NCBI GenBank assembly: GCA_964538615.1
Contig: CAZIGK010000024.1
Location: forward strand, 1 to 28,864
Length of the DNA stretch: 28,864 nt
Origin: CAZIGK01 sp964538615
Lineage (GTDB): Bacteria; Pseudomonadota; Alphaproteobacteria; Rickettsiales; RI-342
Direction: 5' to 3'
Shown here in pieces: positions 15,780-25,852 of the stretch; position 1 is the first letter of the stretch; each line of letters begins with the position of its first letter. Position numbers and translations under genes: made by a program. The notes below the pieces were generated by a model that searched no databases, was not told the origin of the DNA, and saw only the letters and a list, made by a program, of their open reading frames with translations.

Positions 15780-16441
15780 GAAGGCATCCTGCAATAATCA
15801 TCGTAACGGGCAAAGGCCAGATCAATATCCTCATACATGGTTAACTGCCCCTGATGCAATACCGCGCATTGCTGGCATAAGCTTTTGATGGTGCCTGCGC
15901 TGTGAGATACCACAAACAACTGTGAACGTTCCTTACGTTCGTCAAAAGCAATACGGCATTTTTGCTGAAACGGCTTATCCCCAACCGCCGTCACTTCATC
16001 AATCAGGTACACATCAAAATCAATGGCCATACTAAGCGCGAATGCCAGCCGCGACTTCATACCGGATGAATAGCGGCTGATCGGTTCGTAGAAATACTCT
16101 CCCAACTCGGAAAAGGTCAGCGTAAAATCCAGCACCGGGTCAATATCCTGCTGGTAAATACGCGCCACAAAGCGGGCATTTTCTTCTCCCGTCAGAGATC
16201 CATTAAAACCACCGGCAAACCCCAACGGCCAAGACACACGCTTACCATGCTTGCGCACTTCTCCATGATCCGGCATTTCTGCACCGGAAATAATACGCAT
16301 CAAGGTTGATTTTCCGGCTCCGTTGCGCCCCAGCACCCCAATATTCACACCGGATGGCATGGCCATGCTGACATTATCCAGAATCACCTTCGTGCCCGCA
16401 TGCGAATGATATGCCTTGGAGACGTGATCCAGCTCGATCAT
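15776..16441 (-). CDS. kpsT: KpsT-like capsule ABC transporter ATPase
   Basis: This is the ATP-binding subunit that powers export of the lipid-linked capsule chain across the inner membrane. The 221-aa length is normal. Walker A is GRNGAGKST (38-46), the signature is SSGMKSRLAF (125-134), and Walker B is DVYLIDE (143-149), followed by a VGD D-loop and a conserved SHS switch histidine. SSGM replaces the classic LSGGQ, as is common in polysaccharide exporters of this class. It needs a membrane partner KpsM, which normally sits next to it; no such gene is adjacent here. Start ATG 16441 overlaps the stop of the upstream lipoprotein gene (ATGA). Confidence 0.95.
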   Translation of the reverse strand: MIELDHVSKAYHSHAGTKVILDNVSMAMPSGVNIGVLGRNGAGKSTLMRIISGAEMPDHGEVRKHGKRVSWPLGFAGGFNGSLTGEENARFVARIYQQDIDPVLDFTLTFSELGEYFYEPISRYSSGMKSRLAFALSMAIDFDVYLIDEVTAVGDKPFQQKCRIAFDERKERSQLFVVSHSAGTIKSLCQQCAVLHQGQLTMYEDIDLAFARYDDYCRMPS

Positions 16442-16809
16442 ATCCGATGCACCACCACCATATGCTCACCCCGGCGACAGATCAGGCGGGTTGTTTCCTG
16501 ATCACGCTCGAAACGCACGCGACGGCACTGGTAACCACTGGCCGCTTCGTAGCCGCGCTCCACTGTAAAGCGCACCTCTTCTGCCGTCTCGGTCGCACCT
16601 ATCGCGGCCTGAAACACCGCTTCCATCACCCGGTCACGTTGCGCTGCCGTCAGGCTGTTTCCGTCCGTAAACAACACATCCCCTTCATAGGTAAAAGCGG
16701 GCGTATTCCTCGCCGCCAATGGTGAAAGCCTGCCCGGATGACAGGCCGTCATCAACAGCACCAGTAACGCCAACACCCCGTGTTTCCATCTGCATCGCAT
16801 GCGAGACAT
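16438..16809 (-). CDS. Small lipoprotein of unknown role in the capsule export operon
   Basis: The 123-aa predicted lipoprotein starts MSRMRCRWKHGVLALLVLLM, with lipobox LMTAC and lipidated Cys23. The mature part has an FTYEGDVLFTDGNSLTAAQRD segment and two cysteines near the C-terminus that could form a disulfide. I do not recognise a family. ATG 16809 was chosen because the upstream codons lack a signal-peptide pattern. Its stop overlaps kpsT by ATGA, so it is part of the export operon and takes the place where kpsM would be expected, though it has no membrane-spanning ABC-2 architecture. It could help KpsD reach or work in the outer membrane. Confidence 0.65.
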   Translation of the reverse strand: MSRMRCRWKHGVLALLVLLMTACHPGRLSPLAARNTPAFTYEGDVLFTDGNSLTAAQRDRVMEAVFQAAIGATETAEEVRFTVERGYEAASGYQCRRVRFERDQETTRLICRRGEHMVVVHRI

Positions 16810-16904
16810 CACTTTCCATTCATCACCAGACCCCACTCATGCATGTGGGATACACCTTTTTATCACATACCATCTATAGTATTAAAAGCCAAGAAAAACC
16901 CGGC

Positions 16905-18287
16905 CTACAACCCAGATATAGCATCCACCACTGCGGCAATGGTCGTATCCATCTGTTCTTTACGATGCACGGAACTGATAAAGAAACGTAACCGCGCCGC
17001 CTTTTCCTCTACGGCGGGGTGAATGATCGGCTGTACATTAATCCCTTTTTCAAACAATCGGTTAGATACCAATGCCGCCTTGACGGAACTGCCCAAAATC
17101 ACCGGCACCACACAATACCCGTCACTCAAGCCCACATTCAATCCTGCGGCTTTCGCTTTTTCTCTAAAGTACAGCCCATTCTCATGCAACGCCTGCACTC
17201 GCTCCGGCTCCGCCTGCATCACCCGTATTGCTTCCAAAGAAGCTGCTGCCAAAGGCGGTGCAATTCCCACACTATAGACAAACCCCGGACAGGTGAATTT
17301 CAAATACTCCACCAACGCACGTGAACCAGCAATATAGCCCCCTGCACTGGCAAAGCTTTTGCTCAGGGTTCCCATCCAAATATCCACATCGCTCGCCTGA
17401 AGGCCAAAATGCTCCCGCACCCCGGCTCCGGTAGCACCCAGCACTCCCATGGAATGCGCCTCATCCACCATCAGCAATGCTTTGTATTTATTTCGTATTT
17501 CTACAAACCGATCCACTGGCGCAATATCGCCATCCATACTGTAGATACCCTCGACCACCACCAGTACCCGTTCAAACTGGTGACGGTTTTCTGCCAGATA
17601 AGCCTCCACTTCCTGCCAGTTATTATGGCCGAAAGCGCGCCGATGAGCGCGGGATAACAAGGCTCCCACCAATGCACTGTTGTGAATTAACTGGTCATGC
17701 AAAATCAAATCCCGTGGGCCAAACAAATGCCCAATGGTCGTCACGTTGGTCGCATGACCACTCACGTAAACCACCGCAGCTTCTGCCCCTATCAGTTCTG
17801 CCAGAGCCTGCTCCAACTGTCGCTGCACCGGTCGCTCACCGGAAACAACCCGACTGGCAGAGGCAGAGGTGCCATAGGTTGCAATGGCATCAATCGCTGC
17901 CTGATTAACCCGCCCATCTCCGCATAAGTTCAGGTAATTATAGGTGGAAAAATTCAGCATTTCCCGCCCATGAATATGCGTCACATCCCGCGCAACCCCA
18001 TCATGCGGCTGGAAATAAGGACTGGTAATGCCCGCCTTTTCAGCTACCGCCTTTTGCACCCGCAACTGTTGATAGCCTGGCCATTGCTCAAACTGATACC
18101 AGCTTGCGGGAATCTCAGACACCGCCGCTGTTGCTTTTCCTGCTGCAACATTCGCATCCGGCAGGTTCGCACTCGCTGCACATTCCGCCCCCGCAGGCAT
18201 TACCCGCTTTTGCTGCATGAGTTGTTGTAATAGCTGGCGCTTTTCATCGGCGCTCATCCCTTGCAGGCGCTTGCCCTGTTCGTTCAT
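16905..18287 (-). CDS. rkpG: Alpha-oxoamine synthase family PLP enzyme (RkpG/AONS-like)
   Basis: Enzymes of this family (8-amino-7-oxononanoate, 2-amino-3-ketobutyrate, serine palmitoyl and ALA synthases) condense an acyl thioester with an amino acid, lose CO2 and yield an alpha-amino ketone. The 460-aa product has the fold-type I core with VDEAHSMG (Asp275, His278) and GTLSKSFASAGGY with the PLP lysine Lys310. An N-terminal extension of about 85 residues precedes the core; its MSADEKRQLLQQLMQQK helix resembles PKS/NRPS linker segments and may dock on the PKS carrier domain. Its ATG overlaps the PKS stop (ATGA). Likely role: release of the PKS-bound chain by condensation with an amino acid. 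The rkpG symbol is by analogy; the substrate is unknown. Confidence 0.85.
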   Translation of the reverse strand: MNEQGKRLQGMSADEKRQLLQQLMQQKRVMPAGAECAASANLPDANVAAGKATAAVSEIPASWYQFEQWPGYQQLRVQKAVAEKAGITSPYFQPHDGVARDVTHIHGREMLNFSTYNYLNLCGDGRVNQAAIDAIATYGTSASASRVVSGERPVQRQLEQALAELIGAEAAVVYVSGHATNVTTIGHLFGPRDLILHDQLIHNSALVGALLSRAHRRAFGHNNWQEVEAYLAENRHQFERVLVVVEGIYSMDGDIAPVDRFVEIRNKYKALLMVDEAHSMGVLGATGAGVREHFGLQASDVDIWMGTLSKSFASAGGYIAGSRALVEYLKFTCPGFVYSVGIAPPLAAASLEAIRVMQAEPERVQALHENGLYFREKAKAAGLNVGLSDGYCVVPVILGSSVKAALVSNRLFEKGINVQPIIHPAVEEKAARLRFFISSVHRKEQMDTTIAAVVDAISGL

Positions 18288-21200
18288 GCAATCAATCCGG
18301 TTTTCGATGCTTCCATTTCACGCAGTTGCTCTTGCAGCTCCGCATCGGTCAGGGATTCTCCCTCCACCGCATGACGTGCCAGCAAAGCCGCTGTCTGCTG
18401 CGTCTTTATGTCAGCATCCTCGGCATTCGACAAGGTTTTTTCCGCCAATACTTCATCCAGTATGCGCTCAGCAAGCCGGGCAACGGTCATACCATCCGAT
18501 AACGCCATCATCGGCAGTTCCACCCCAAACTGGCGTTCAATAGCAACCCCCAGTTCCACCAGCATCAGAGAATCCATACCCATCTCGAAAATGGGCTTAT
18601 GCACATCCATCTTATCAGCGGGCAAGCGCAAAATATGCGCCAGTTGCTCACACAACATTTCCTGCAACAAACCAGAGAGTTCGTGCCGATCCATCTGTTG
18701 CGCCATATGGTAGAAATCCTGCGCATCACCATGGTCTTCATGCTCTTCCCGCATACTGGCCTGCAACCATGCGTAGGCTGGTGCCTGTGCCAACGGCAGC
18801 GATTTACGAATCCGGTGCCATTCCAGCGGCATCACACCATAGGTTCCACCCTGGCCGCGTGCCAGAACCTGTCCCAACACGTCCAATGCTTTTTCAGCGG
18901 TCAACGGTTCTTTACCCAGCCGGTGTGCCAGCGCTTCCTTCACCTGCGCATGTTGCACCAGATACCCCGCATCATCAATCGGCCCCCATGCCATCGCATA
19001 GGTCGGCAGACCTTCTGCACTACGGGCTTCTGCCAGAGCTTCCAACACCATGTTTGCCGCCACGTAATTGGCCTGACCGGGGTTACCCAAATAGGTTGTG
19101 GCGGAGGAATAAAACACCATCCAGTCCAGTTGCATACTGCGTGTCAGAACATCCAGCCAATGCGCGGATGCCGCTTTTGGCTGCCACACCCGCTGCACAG
19201 AAGCTGCATCCATATGCTTTGCCAGCTTATCATCCAGCACCATCGCGGTATGCAAAATCCCCCGCACTGGCGGCATTCCCAACCGCTCTGCTGTCTGCAA
19301 CAGATGGCTCACACCTTCTTCTGTGGAGGCATCTGCGGCGACAATCTCCACCTGCACTCCGTTATGTCGCAGGGTCTGCAAGCGTGCCTCCACTTCCGCA
19401 GAGGTCACACCACGGCGACTGTTCAATATCAGAGAGCGCGCCCCTTTCGCCACCAGCCATTCCGCGGTAGCCAAACCAAAACCACCCAAACCGCCAATTA
19501 GCAAATAGGTCGCATCGGGCTTTGCCTGCCATCCCTGCCGCATCGGCACCGCATGTGTTGGCGCGGGCTGCATCTGCACAATAATTTTTCCACTATGACG
19601 GGATTGCTGCATGGTGCGGAACGCTTCCACCGCCTGATTCGCACCAAATAACCGATAGGGCAAGGCATGGAAAGCCCGCTCACGGAAATAGTGCATCATC
19701 TCCGCAAAAACAGCCTGCGAACGTTCCCGCTGGAAGGTCAATAGCTGATCCGCATCAATCCCGAAATAACTGATGTTATTGCGTAATGCCCGCATCGCCA
19801 TGGCGGAATTCGCATAAAAATCACGCTTACCCAGCTCCAGAAAACGCCCAAATGGTTTCAACAATTCCAAACTGGACTGCATGGCCTGCCCCGCAAGGGA
19901 GTTCAATACCACATCCACACCACGCCCCTGTGTGGCCAACCGTACAGCATCCGCAAAGCTGGTATCGCGGGAATGAAAAATATGCTCTACCCCCAACGCT
20001 TTCACCAGCGCGCGCTTATCCGCAGAGCCTACCGTCGCCATGACCGTAGCTCCCAGTTGTTGCGCCACCTGAATGGCGGCCAGCCCAACGCCTCCCGCTG
20101 CACCATGAATCAACACCACGTCTCCCGGCTGCACATTCGCCAGTGTTTTCAAGGCATAATAAGCAGTAAAAAACGCGGCAGGAATGGTCGCTGCCTCCGC
20201 AAAATCCATATGCTTCGGCAATACAGCCACCGCCGTGGTGGAAGTGGTTACCACATCCGAAAAACAAGACGGCGCAAAAGCCAGTACCCTGTCTCCAACC
20301 GCCACATCACGGCAACCTGCCCCCACCTCTATCACTTCACCGGCACATTCCATGCCCAGTGTCGGGCCGGCGAACCCATCTTCCACCGCTTCATCCGGCA
20401 GCAGTCCCATGGCCCACATCACATCACGGAAGTTCAACCCCGCCGCATGCACTTTTACCCGAATTTGCTCATCCCCCAGCGGCGGCAATGCGGCCGCCTG
20501 CCATTGCAGACGATCCAGCAATCCCGGTGCGGGGGTATCCAACCGCACACGCTCTCCTTCAGCAAGGCGTGCCATGACCCCCTGCTGCATGCGCAAGGCT
20601 TCAATGCGCGTCGGAGTCACATGCAGTTCGCGCTCTTCACGGTAATGCTGACAGACACGCGCCACACGCGCCCAATCCACAGACCCCACGCGCTCGACAT
20701 ATCGGACATTCAATTCGGCATATTCATTGGCCAATACCCGTAACAACCCGCGCACACCGGCCTGTGCTGCCCCCTGCCGCTGCTGGCAAGCCACCCAGAA
20801 TGGCTGATGTCCGGGCGCCACCGCCTGCGCAAAAGCCTGCACACAAGCCAGCGCTGCCTGTGTCAATAACAGCCCTTGTTGCGGGGGAGTATCATAGACA
20901 AACCAAATCGCATCCACGGTTGCATACTGCTGTGCAACTGCATGCCAATCATCAGACTGGCAGGATGCCACAAGTGGCTGCTGATGCACCACCACCTGAT
21001 ACCCCTGCTGCTGCCATGCCACTTGTGCCTCTGTCAGCAATGGCTTGTCTTCTCCCAGCAACAAAACCGTCCCCTGTGCGGAATGCTTCTGCCCTGCATT
21101 CGCCGCATCCTGTCGGCGTTGCAACCGCATGATACGCCACCCTGCCAGTTCCACCTGCTCCATCACGTCCAGCCCGGCAGCCTGCCAGTCCACCTTGCTA

Positions 21201-24200
21201 TCCGTGTCAGATGTCTGCATCATCCCCCAAGGCAATGCTTCCACCCACAGGTGATAGCTTGCTCCCGGCTTCAGCCAACCCGCAACCGATGCCACAACAT
21301 CTGTGGTCAGCCTATCCACGGGCAACCATGGGCTAATCGCCATATCTACAGGCTGATACTCCTCCCATGCCGCATACAGAACATGTGGATAGCCGGGGGT
21401 CTCTGCCTGCAAACGCTCCATTACGGCGGCATCCGGGTGGGTCAGCAGTATCGTTGCCTGCTCAGGAGTCACAGCCTGTGCCAGCATATGTACCATGCCC
21501 GCACTTTCCGGCGCCATCACCCCAATCACCGCATGTGCCGGATGCCTCGCTATCGTATCGGATACGCTATGCAGCCAATCCTGCTGCGCGATCCACCAGT
21601 CTTTCATTCCCTCCAGGTAGTGCTGCATCTGTGGTTGCGTGGTTGCTTCCCACAAGGGGGCTGTCTGCTTCCCTGCCCACAAACTGGCCAGTTGTGTCCG
21701 CAATTGCAACACGGGCAATAGCGCAGGCAACCAGTCCGGATGCACAGCCAGACAATCACGCAGCCATGCTTCTGCATCCGGCACCGCTTCTGTCCACTGC
21801 CAGCCATTCGCAACACGTCGGGCATATCCCGCCTGCGTCAGGGCATCCATTTCCTGACGGAATCGCGCTTCAACCTGCGGCGCCACATCATGCGCCACCG
21901 CCTTATCCGTCACCTCATCCTGCTGCGTCCATTCCTGCCAGACCTGACGCCATACGGCAGCCTGCATGCAAAGCCGCGCTTCCAGCATCTCCCGACAAGG
22001 CGCTAACAGGCGGTCTGCTTCCACTGCAACCACCCGCCCCTGTTGGGTATCCGGCTCCGGCAGATGAATGGCTTGCCATTGCAGCACCAGTTCAGACCAA
22101 TGGCGGTTGCGTTGCAATTCCGCTTTCTGGAAACGCGCATCCCGCAAACGTGCCACCACGGCACCCGCAGCATCCAACACATCCATATCCACGATCAGGG
22201 AACGCGCACTCACCCGTTTCAGGAAGACCACCGCCCGCGCCGGCATGCCAGCCTGCGGCTCCAGTCGTACATAACCAAAGCGGGAAGGCAGATAGGTCTG
22301 CGACCCAACCCCCAAAGCCTCACCCTGATGATACAGCAGCGAGAACAACGCCTGAAAGGCTCCATCCATCAATACCGGCGGCAAATGCATCGGCTGCATT
22401 GCACGCGCAACCGTGGTTGGCATCACCAACTCCGCAACCGCCTGTCGTTCTCCCACAAAAACCTGTTTAACCGTCTGAAAAGATTCGCCATACGCCAATC
22501 CCAGCCGCTCAGCAATCTGGTAATGCGCCGCCGCATCCACGGTCATCGCAGCATCCGCGCCAACCTCTTCGGGTAACGGTTCCGGAGGCAGATAATCCTG
22601 CACCAAACTCCCGACACAATGGGTCACCCATGCTTCCTCACTGAAACGAGGGCGGCTCTCAATCACAAAACCGCCTTTATCCCCCTGCATGCTCAGGCGC
22701 ACGGTGCGGCTTTGTTGGGCATGCAATGCCAGTGGACGACGTATCTCCAGTTGATGCAGCGCAAAGACTTTGCCCGGCCATTGGCTGGCTGCGGCAGCCA
22801 GTGCCATTTCCATAAACCCTGCCGCAGGAAAGACAATGGCGCCTCCCACTTCATGATCCTGCAACCAACCCATCGCAGCCGGTTCCATGTGTTTTTCCCA
22901 AACGCACGGTTCCTGTTGCAAACGGGTACCCAGTAGCGGGTGGTCTTCCCGCCCGTGCAAACGGCTGGTTCCTTCCGTGGTGGCAGGATACCAGAAAGGT
23001 TGATGCTGCCAGGCGTATGTCGGCAGTTCCACCACGTGCCCCTTCACGGGGAAAGCCGCAGACACCGCCTCTACCCCGCCGGATAAAATGGCCTGCCCGA
23101 CCGCCTGATGCCACAGGCTTGCATTGTCCCCACCCTTGCGTGATGTTGCCCAAATATGTCCACGTATATCTGTTGGTTGCAGGCATTCCTTCAGATAATG
23201 CCGTAAAATCGCATGGGGTCCAATTTCCATGAAATGGGTAATACCCTCATCCAACGCCGATGCTACTGCAGCGGAGAATTGTACCGGCTGCCTTACATTG
23301 TGCCACCAGTAATCGGATACCAATAAACTGGTATCCAGCCGCTCTCCCGTCACCGTGGACAGAAACGGCACATCCCCCGATGTAGGGTTAAGATCCGCCA
23401 GTGCTTTCTGCAACGGCGCTTCTACCGGCGCCATATAGTCGCTGTGGAACGCGTAATTCAAATCCAGCAGGCGATAGAACACCCCTTGCGCCTGCAATTC
23501 TTGTCCCAGCTTTTCCAAATCATCCCGCGCACCGGAAAGCGTGACCGATTGCGGACTATTAATGGCAGCTACCTCTATGCGTAAGGATTGTCCCGCCAAC
23601 AACGCCGCCGCCCGTTCAGCAGACATACCGACTGCCGCCATGCCGCCTTGCCCTTCGGTCAACGCTTGTGCCCGGCTACGCTCCACAATGACATGTGCTG
23701 CCTGCTCCAGCGTCATCCCTCCAGCAGCAAAAACCGCCGCAGCCTCTCCCACACTATGTCCCAAAACCGCCTGTGGCTTCACCCCGGCTTGCTGCAACAA
23801 CAGCACCATCGCCGCCTGAACAGCAAACAGCAGGGGTTGCGCCACTTCGGTTTTATGTAAAGCCTGTAGCTCAGGCTCCTTCTGCAAATATGCCAGCACA
23901 GACCAGCCCAGTAAGGGCTGCATCACTGCATCTACCTGTTGCATCGCCGCTTGCACGGCTGGCAATTTCTGCAGCCAATCCTGCATCATGCCTGCCCACT
24001 GTGCGCCATTGCCAGAGAACACCCAGGCCTGCTTGCCACTCTGCATCTCCGCAGCCCGATAATCCCGGCCATCCATCTCCCCTGTGGCAGCCAGACGCAG
24101 TGCTTGCACCACCTCCTGCACGCTTTCACGTGGGGTAATCATCAACCGCTCTTCCAGCCAGTCCCGACGGTGTGCGGCGGTCCATGCCGCATGGTAATAA

Positions 24201-25639
24201 CGCTCAGCGTCCATGCCTTCCAGCGCATCCGCATAGCGGTCAGCTAGTTGCTCCAGGGCTTCAGTTTGCTTGGCACTAATAACCAGCGGCGGCAGATGTT
24301 TAGGCAAAGCGGGTGTGAAGGCGCGCACATTCGCTGCCGGACGATACGCTTCCAGCACCGCATGTGCATTCGCACCACCAAATCCAAAGGAGTTCACCCC
24401 AATAATCGGCGCCATACCACCGGATGACTGCGCTCCCTGCAACCGGGTCGGCTCCGTCACCACTTTCAGGTTCCAGCCAGCAAAATCAATCTTCGGGTTG
24501 GGTGTCTTAAAATGCAAGGAAGGCGGAATCACCCCATGCTGCAATACCAACAGAGACTTCACCAGCCCTGCCATGGCAGAAGCCGGTTCCAAATGCCCAA
24601 TATTGCTTTTCACAGACCCCAACAGCAACGGTTGTTTCCTGTCCCGTCCCTGCCCCAACACACGGCCTATGGCTCCGGTCTCAATCGGATCTCCGGCGGC
24701 AGTACCCGTACCATGCGCTTCCAGATAGCTGACATCCTGCGGCTCAACCCCGGCCTGCTGATACACTTTACGCAGCAAGGCCTCCTGCATCTCTCCGTTT
24801 GGCAAGGCAATCCCACGGGTACGACCATCCGCGTTGGTGCCCGTACTTCGCACCACCGCCAAAATGGAATCACCATCCGCAATGGCTTTACGCAACGGCT
24901 TTAAAATCAGAACGGCACCGCCCTCTGCACGCACATACCCACGGCCAGACGCATCAAAGGCTTTACACCGTCCATCCGGCGACAGCATGGATGCTTTGGA
25001 AAAACCAACAAACGGAAACGGACTAAGCAGCATATTGATGCCCGCCACAACAGACATCGGGGCTTCACCATTCGCCACGGTGCGGCATGCTTCATGGAAG
25101 GCTACCATGGAAGAGGAACAGGCGGTATCCACCGCCATGCTGGGGCCGTGCCAGTCATAGATAAAAGAAATACGGTTAGCGGCCACACTAAGCGTATTAC
25201 CGGTCATAAAATACGCATTGGCAGAAGACGGGTCATCAAAGCGCAGGCTGGCATAATCTGTGGCGGAAATCCCCAGAAACACCGCCATATCCGATCCCGT
25301 CAACGAACTGGCGGGCATACCCGCATGTTCCAGAGCTTCCCATGTCAATTCCAGCAAATACCGCTGCTGCGGATCCATCTGTTCCGCTTCGCGGGGGGAA
25401 ATGCCAAAAAACTCCGCATCAAACAGGCGCACATCCGGCAGCACCCCCGCCGCCCAGGTATAACTTTTACCCGCTTCTTCCCGATCGGGGTGATAAAAAT
25501 ACTCACGGTTAAAGCGTTCCGGGCCAATCTCGGTCACCGCATCCCGCCCCTGCATCAGCAGTTGCCAAAACTCCGCAGGTGTATTGGCTCCACCGGGAAA
25601 ACGGCAAGACATGCCTACAATCGCAACCGCTTGGCTCAT
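18284..25639 (-). CDS. rkpA: Highly reducing type I polyketide synthase (KS-AT-DH-psiMT-psiKR-ER-KR-ACP), RkpA-like
   Basis: This is a single-module, probably iterative PKS of 2451 aa that would make a fully saturated chain. KS: Cys174 in DTACSSS, His309 in EAHGTGT, His349 in SNIGHLE. AT: Ser629 in GHSVGE, with a YAFHS motif pointing to malonyl-CoA. DH: His929 in HEVGGAIVFP and Asp1092 in LMDGAFQ. About 1200-1520 is a degenerate methyltransferase-like region without a glycine-rich SAM motif. About 1520-1690 is the structural half of the KR. ER: HGAAGGVG from 1845. KR: GGLGGFG at 2049 and Tyr2192. ACP: Ser2357 in GMDSLM. No thioesterase follows. GGGAG precedes ATG 25639. The gene corresponds to RkpA of the rkp-1 capsule region. 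Confidence 0.93.
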   Translation of the reverse strand: MSQAVAIVGMSCRFPGGANTPAEFWQLLMQGRDAVTEIGPERFNREYFYHPDREEAGKSYTWAAGVLPDVRLFDAEFFGISPREAEQMDPQQRYLLELTWEALEHAGMPASSLTGSDMAVFLGISATDYASLRFDDPSSANAYFMTGNTLSVAANRISFIYDWHGPSMAVDTACSSSMVAFHEACRTVANGEAPMSVVAGINMLLSPFPFVGFSKASMLSPDGRCKAFDASGRGYVRAEGGAVLILKPLRKAIADGDSILAVVRSTGTNADGRTRGIALPNGEMQEALLRKVYQQAGVEPQDVSYLEAHGTGTAAGDPIETGAIGRVLGQGRDRKQPLLLGSVKSNIGHLEPASAMAGLVKSLLVLQHGVIPPSLHFKTPNPKIDFAGWNLKVVTEPTRLQGAQSSGGMAPIIGVNSFGFGGANAHAVLEAYRPAANVRAFTPALPKHLPPLVISAKQTEALEQLADRYADALEGMDAERYYHAAWTAAHRRDWLEERLMITPRESVQEVVQALRLAATGEMDGRDYRAAEMQSGKQAWVFSGNGAQWAGMMQDWLQKLPAVQAAMQQVDAVMQPLLGWSVLAYLQKEPELQALHKTEVAQPLLFAVQAAMVLLLQQAGVKPQAVLGHSVGEAAAVFAAGGMTLEQAAHVIVERSRAQALTEGQGGMAAVGMSAERAAALLAGQSLRIEVAAINSPQSVTLSGARDDLEKLGQELQAQGVFYRLLDLNYAFHSDYMAPVEAPLQKALADLNPTSGDVPFLSTVTGERLDTSLLVSDYWWHNVRQPVQFSAAVASALDEGITHFMEIGPHAILRHYLKECLQPTDIRGHIWATSRKGGDNASLWHQAVGQAILSGGVEAVSAAFPVKGHVVELPTYAWQHQPFWYPATTEGTSRLHGREDHPLLGTRLQQEPCVWEKHMEPAAMGWLQDHEVGGAIVFPAAGFMEMALAAAASQWPGKVFALHQLEIRRPLALHAQQSRTVRLSMQGDKGGFVIESRPRFSEEAWVTHCVGSLVQDYLPPEPLPEEVGADAAMTVDAAAHYQIAERLGLAYGESFQTVKQVFVGERQAVAELVMPTTVARAMQPMHLPPVLMDGAFQALFSLLYHQGEALGVGSQTYLPSRFGYVRLEPQAGMPARAVVFLKRVSARSLIVDMDVLDAAGAVVARLRDARFQKAELQRNRHWSELVLQWQAIHLPEPDTQQGRVVAVEADRLLAPCREMLEARLCMQAAVWRQVWQEWTQQDEVTDKAVAHDVAPQVEARFRQEMDALTQAGYARRVANGWQWTEAVPDAEAWLRDCLAVHPDWLPALLPVLQLRTQLASLWAGKQTAPLWEATTQPQMQHYLEGMKDWWIAQQDWLHSVSDTIARHPAHAVIGVMAPESAGMVHMLAQAVTPEQATILLTHPDAAVMERLQAETPGYPHVLYAAWEEYQPVDMAISPWLPVDRLTTDVVASVAGWLKPGASYHLWVEALPWGMMQTSDTDSKVDWQAAGLDVMEQVELAGWRIMRLQRRQDAANAGQKHSAQGTVLLLGEDKPLLTEAQVAWQQQGYQVVVHQQPLVASCQSDDWHAVAQQYATVDAIWFVYDTPPQQGLLLTQAALACVQAFAQAVAPGHQPFWVACQQRQGAAQAGVRGLLRVLANEYAELNVRYVERVGSVDWARVARVCQHYREERELHVTPTRIEALRMQQGVMARLAEGERVRLDTPAPGLLDRLQWQAAALPPLGDEQIRVKVHAAGLNFRDVMWAMGLLPDEAVEDGFAGPTLGMECAGEVIEVGAGCRDVAVGDRVLAFAPSCFSDVVTTSTTAVAVLPKHMDFAEAATIPAAFFTAYYALKTLANVQPGDVVLIHGAAGGVGLAAIQVAQQLGATVMATVGSADKRALVKALGVEHIFHSRDTSFADAVRLATQGRGVDVVLNSLAGQAMQSSLELLKPFGRFLELGKRDFYANSAMAMRALRNNISYFGIDADQLLTFQRERSQAVFAEMMHYFRERAFHALPYRLFGANQAVEAFRTMQQSRHSGKIIVQMQPAPTHAVPMRQGWQAKPDATYLLIGGLGGFGLATAEWLVAKGARSLILNSRRGVTSAEVEARLQTLRHNGVQVEIVAADASTEEGVSHLLQTAERLGMPPVRGILHTAMVLDDKLAKHMDAASVQRVWQPKAASAHWLDVLTRSMQLDWMVFYSSATTYLGNPGQANYVAANMVLEALAEARSAEGLPTYAMAWGPIDDAGYLVQHAQVKEALAHRLGKEPLTAEKALDVLGQVLARGQGGTYGVMPLEWHRIRKSLPLAQAPAYAWLQASMREEHEDHGDAQDFYHMAQQMDRHELSGLLQEMLCEQLAHILRLPADKMDVHKPIFEMGMDSLMLVELGVAIERQFGVELPMMALSDGMTVARLAERILDEVLAEKTLSNAEDADIKTQQTAALLARHAVEGESLTDAELQEQLREMEASKTGLIA

Positions 25640-25823
25640 CTCCCTCTCATCCGTGTGTCGTTTATGCTTTTTCCATGCACTGCGCGCATTTCAGCAGGCA
25701 GCAGACCAGACGCAACGGCATAGCAAAATTGCCGTGTGGATGCAAACAAACTTTACCCAACCCATCACACAAACAATCGGCAGCCTGCCCACACATCCCA
25801 AAACATCCACTCAAAACCAGAAA

Positions 25824-25846
25824 AATGCCCTTATTTTCCAAGCATT
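25824..25846 (-). terminator. Weak terminator-like hairpin after the LtaS-like gene
   Basis: AATGC (25824-25828) pairs with GCATT (25842-25846), with two possible G-U pairs inside and a short U-run after it on the minus strand. It begins 7 nt after the stop codon. The stem is short, so readthrough into the PKS gene is likely. Confidence 0.3.
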
Positions 25847-25852
25847 GTCGTA

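Noticed and set aside
18599..25723. Many plus-strand open frames of 60-370 codons opposite the PKS gene
   Set aside because: They are antisense shadows of a GC-rich coding region, with proline, histidine and serine-rich compositions and no family motifs.
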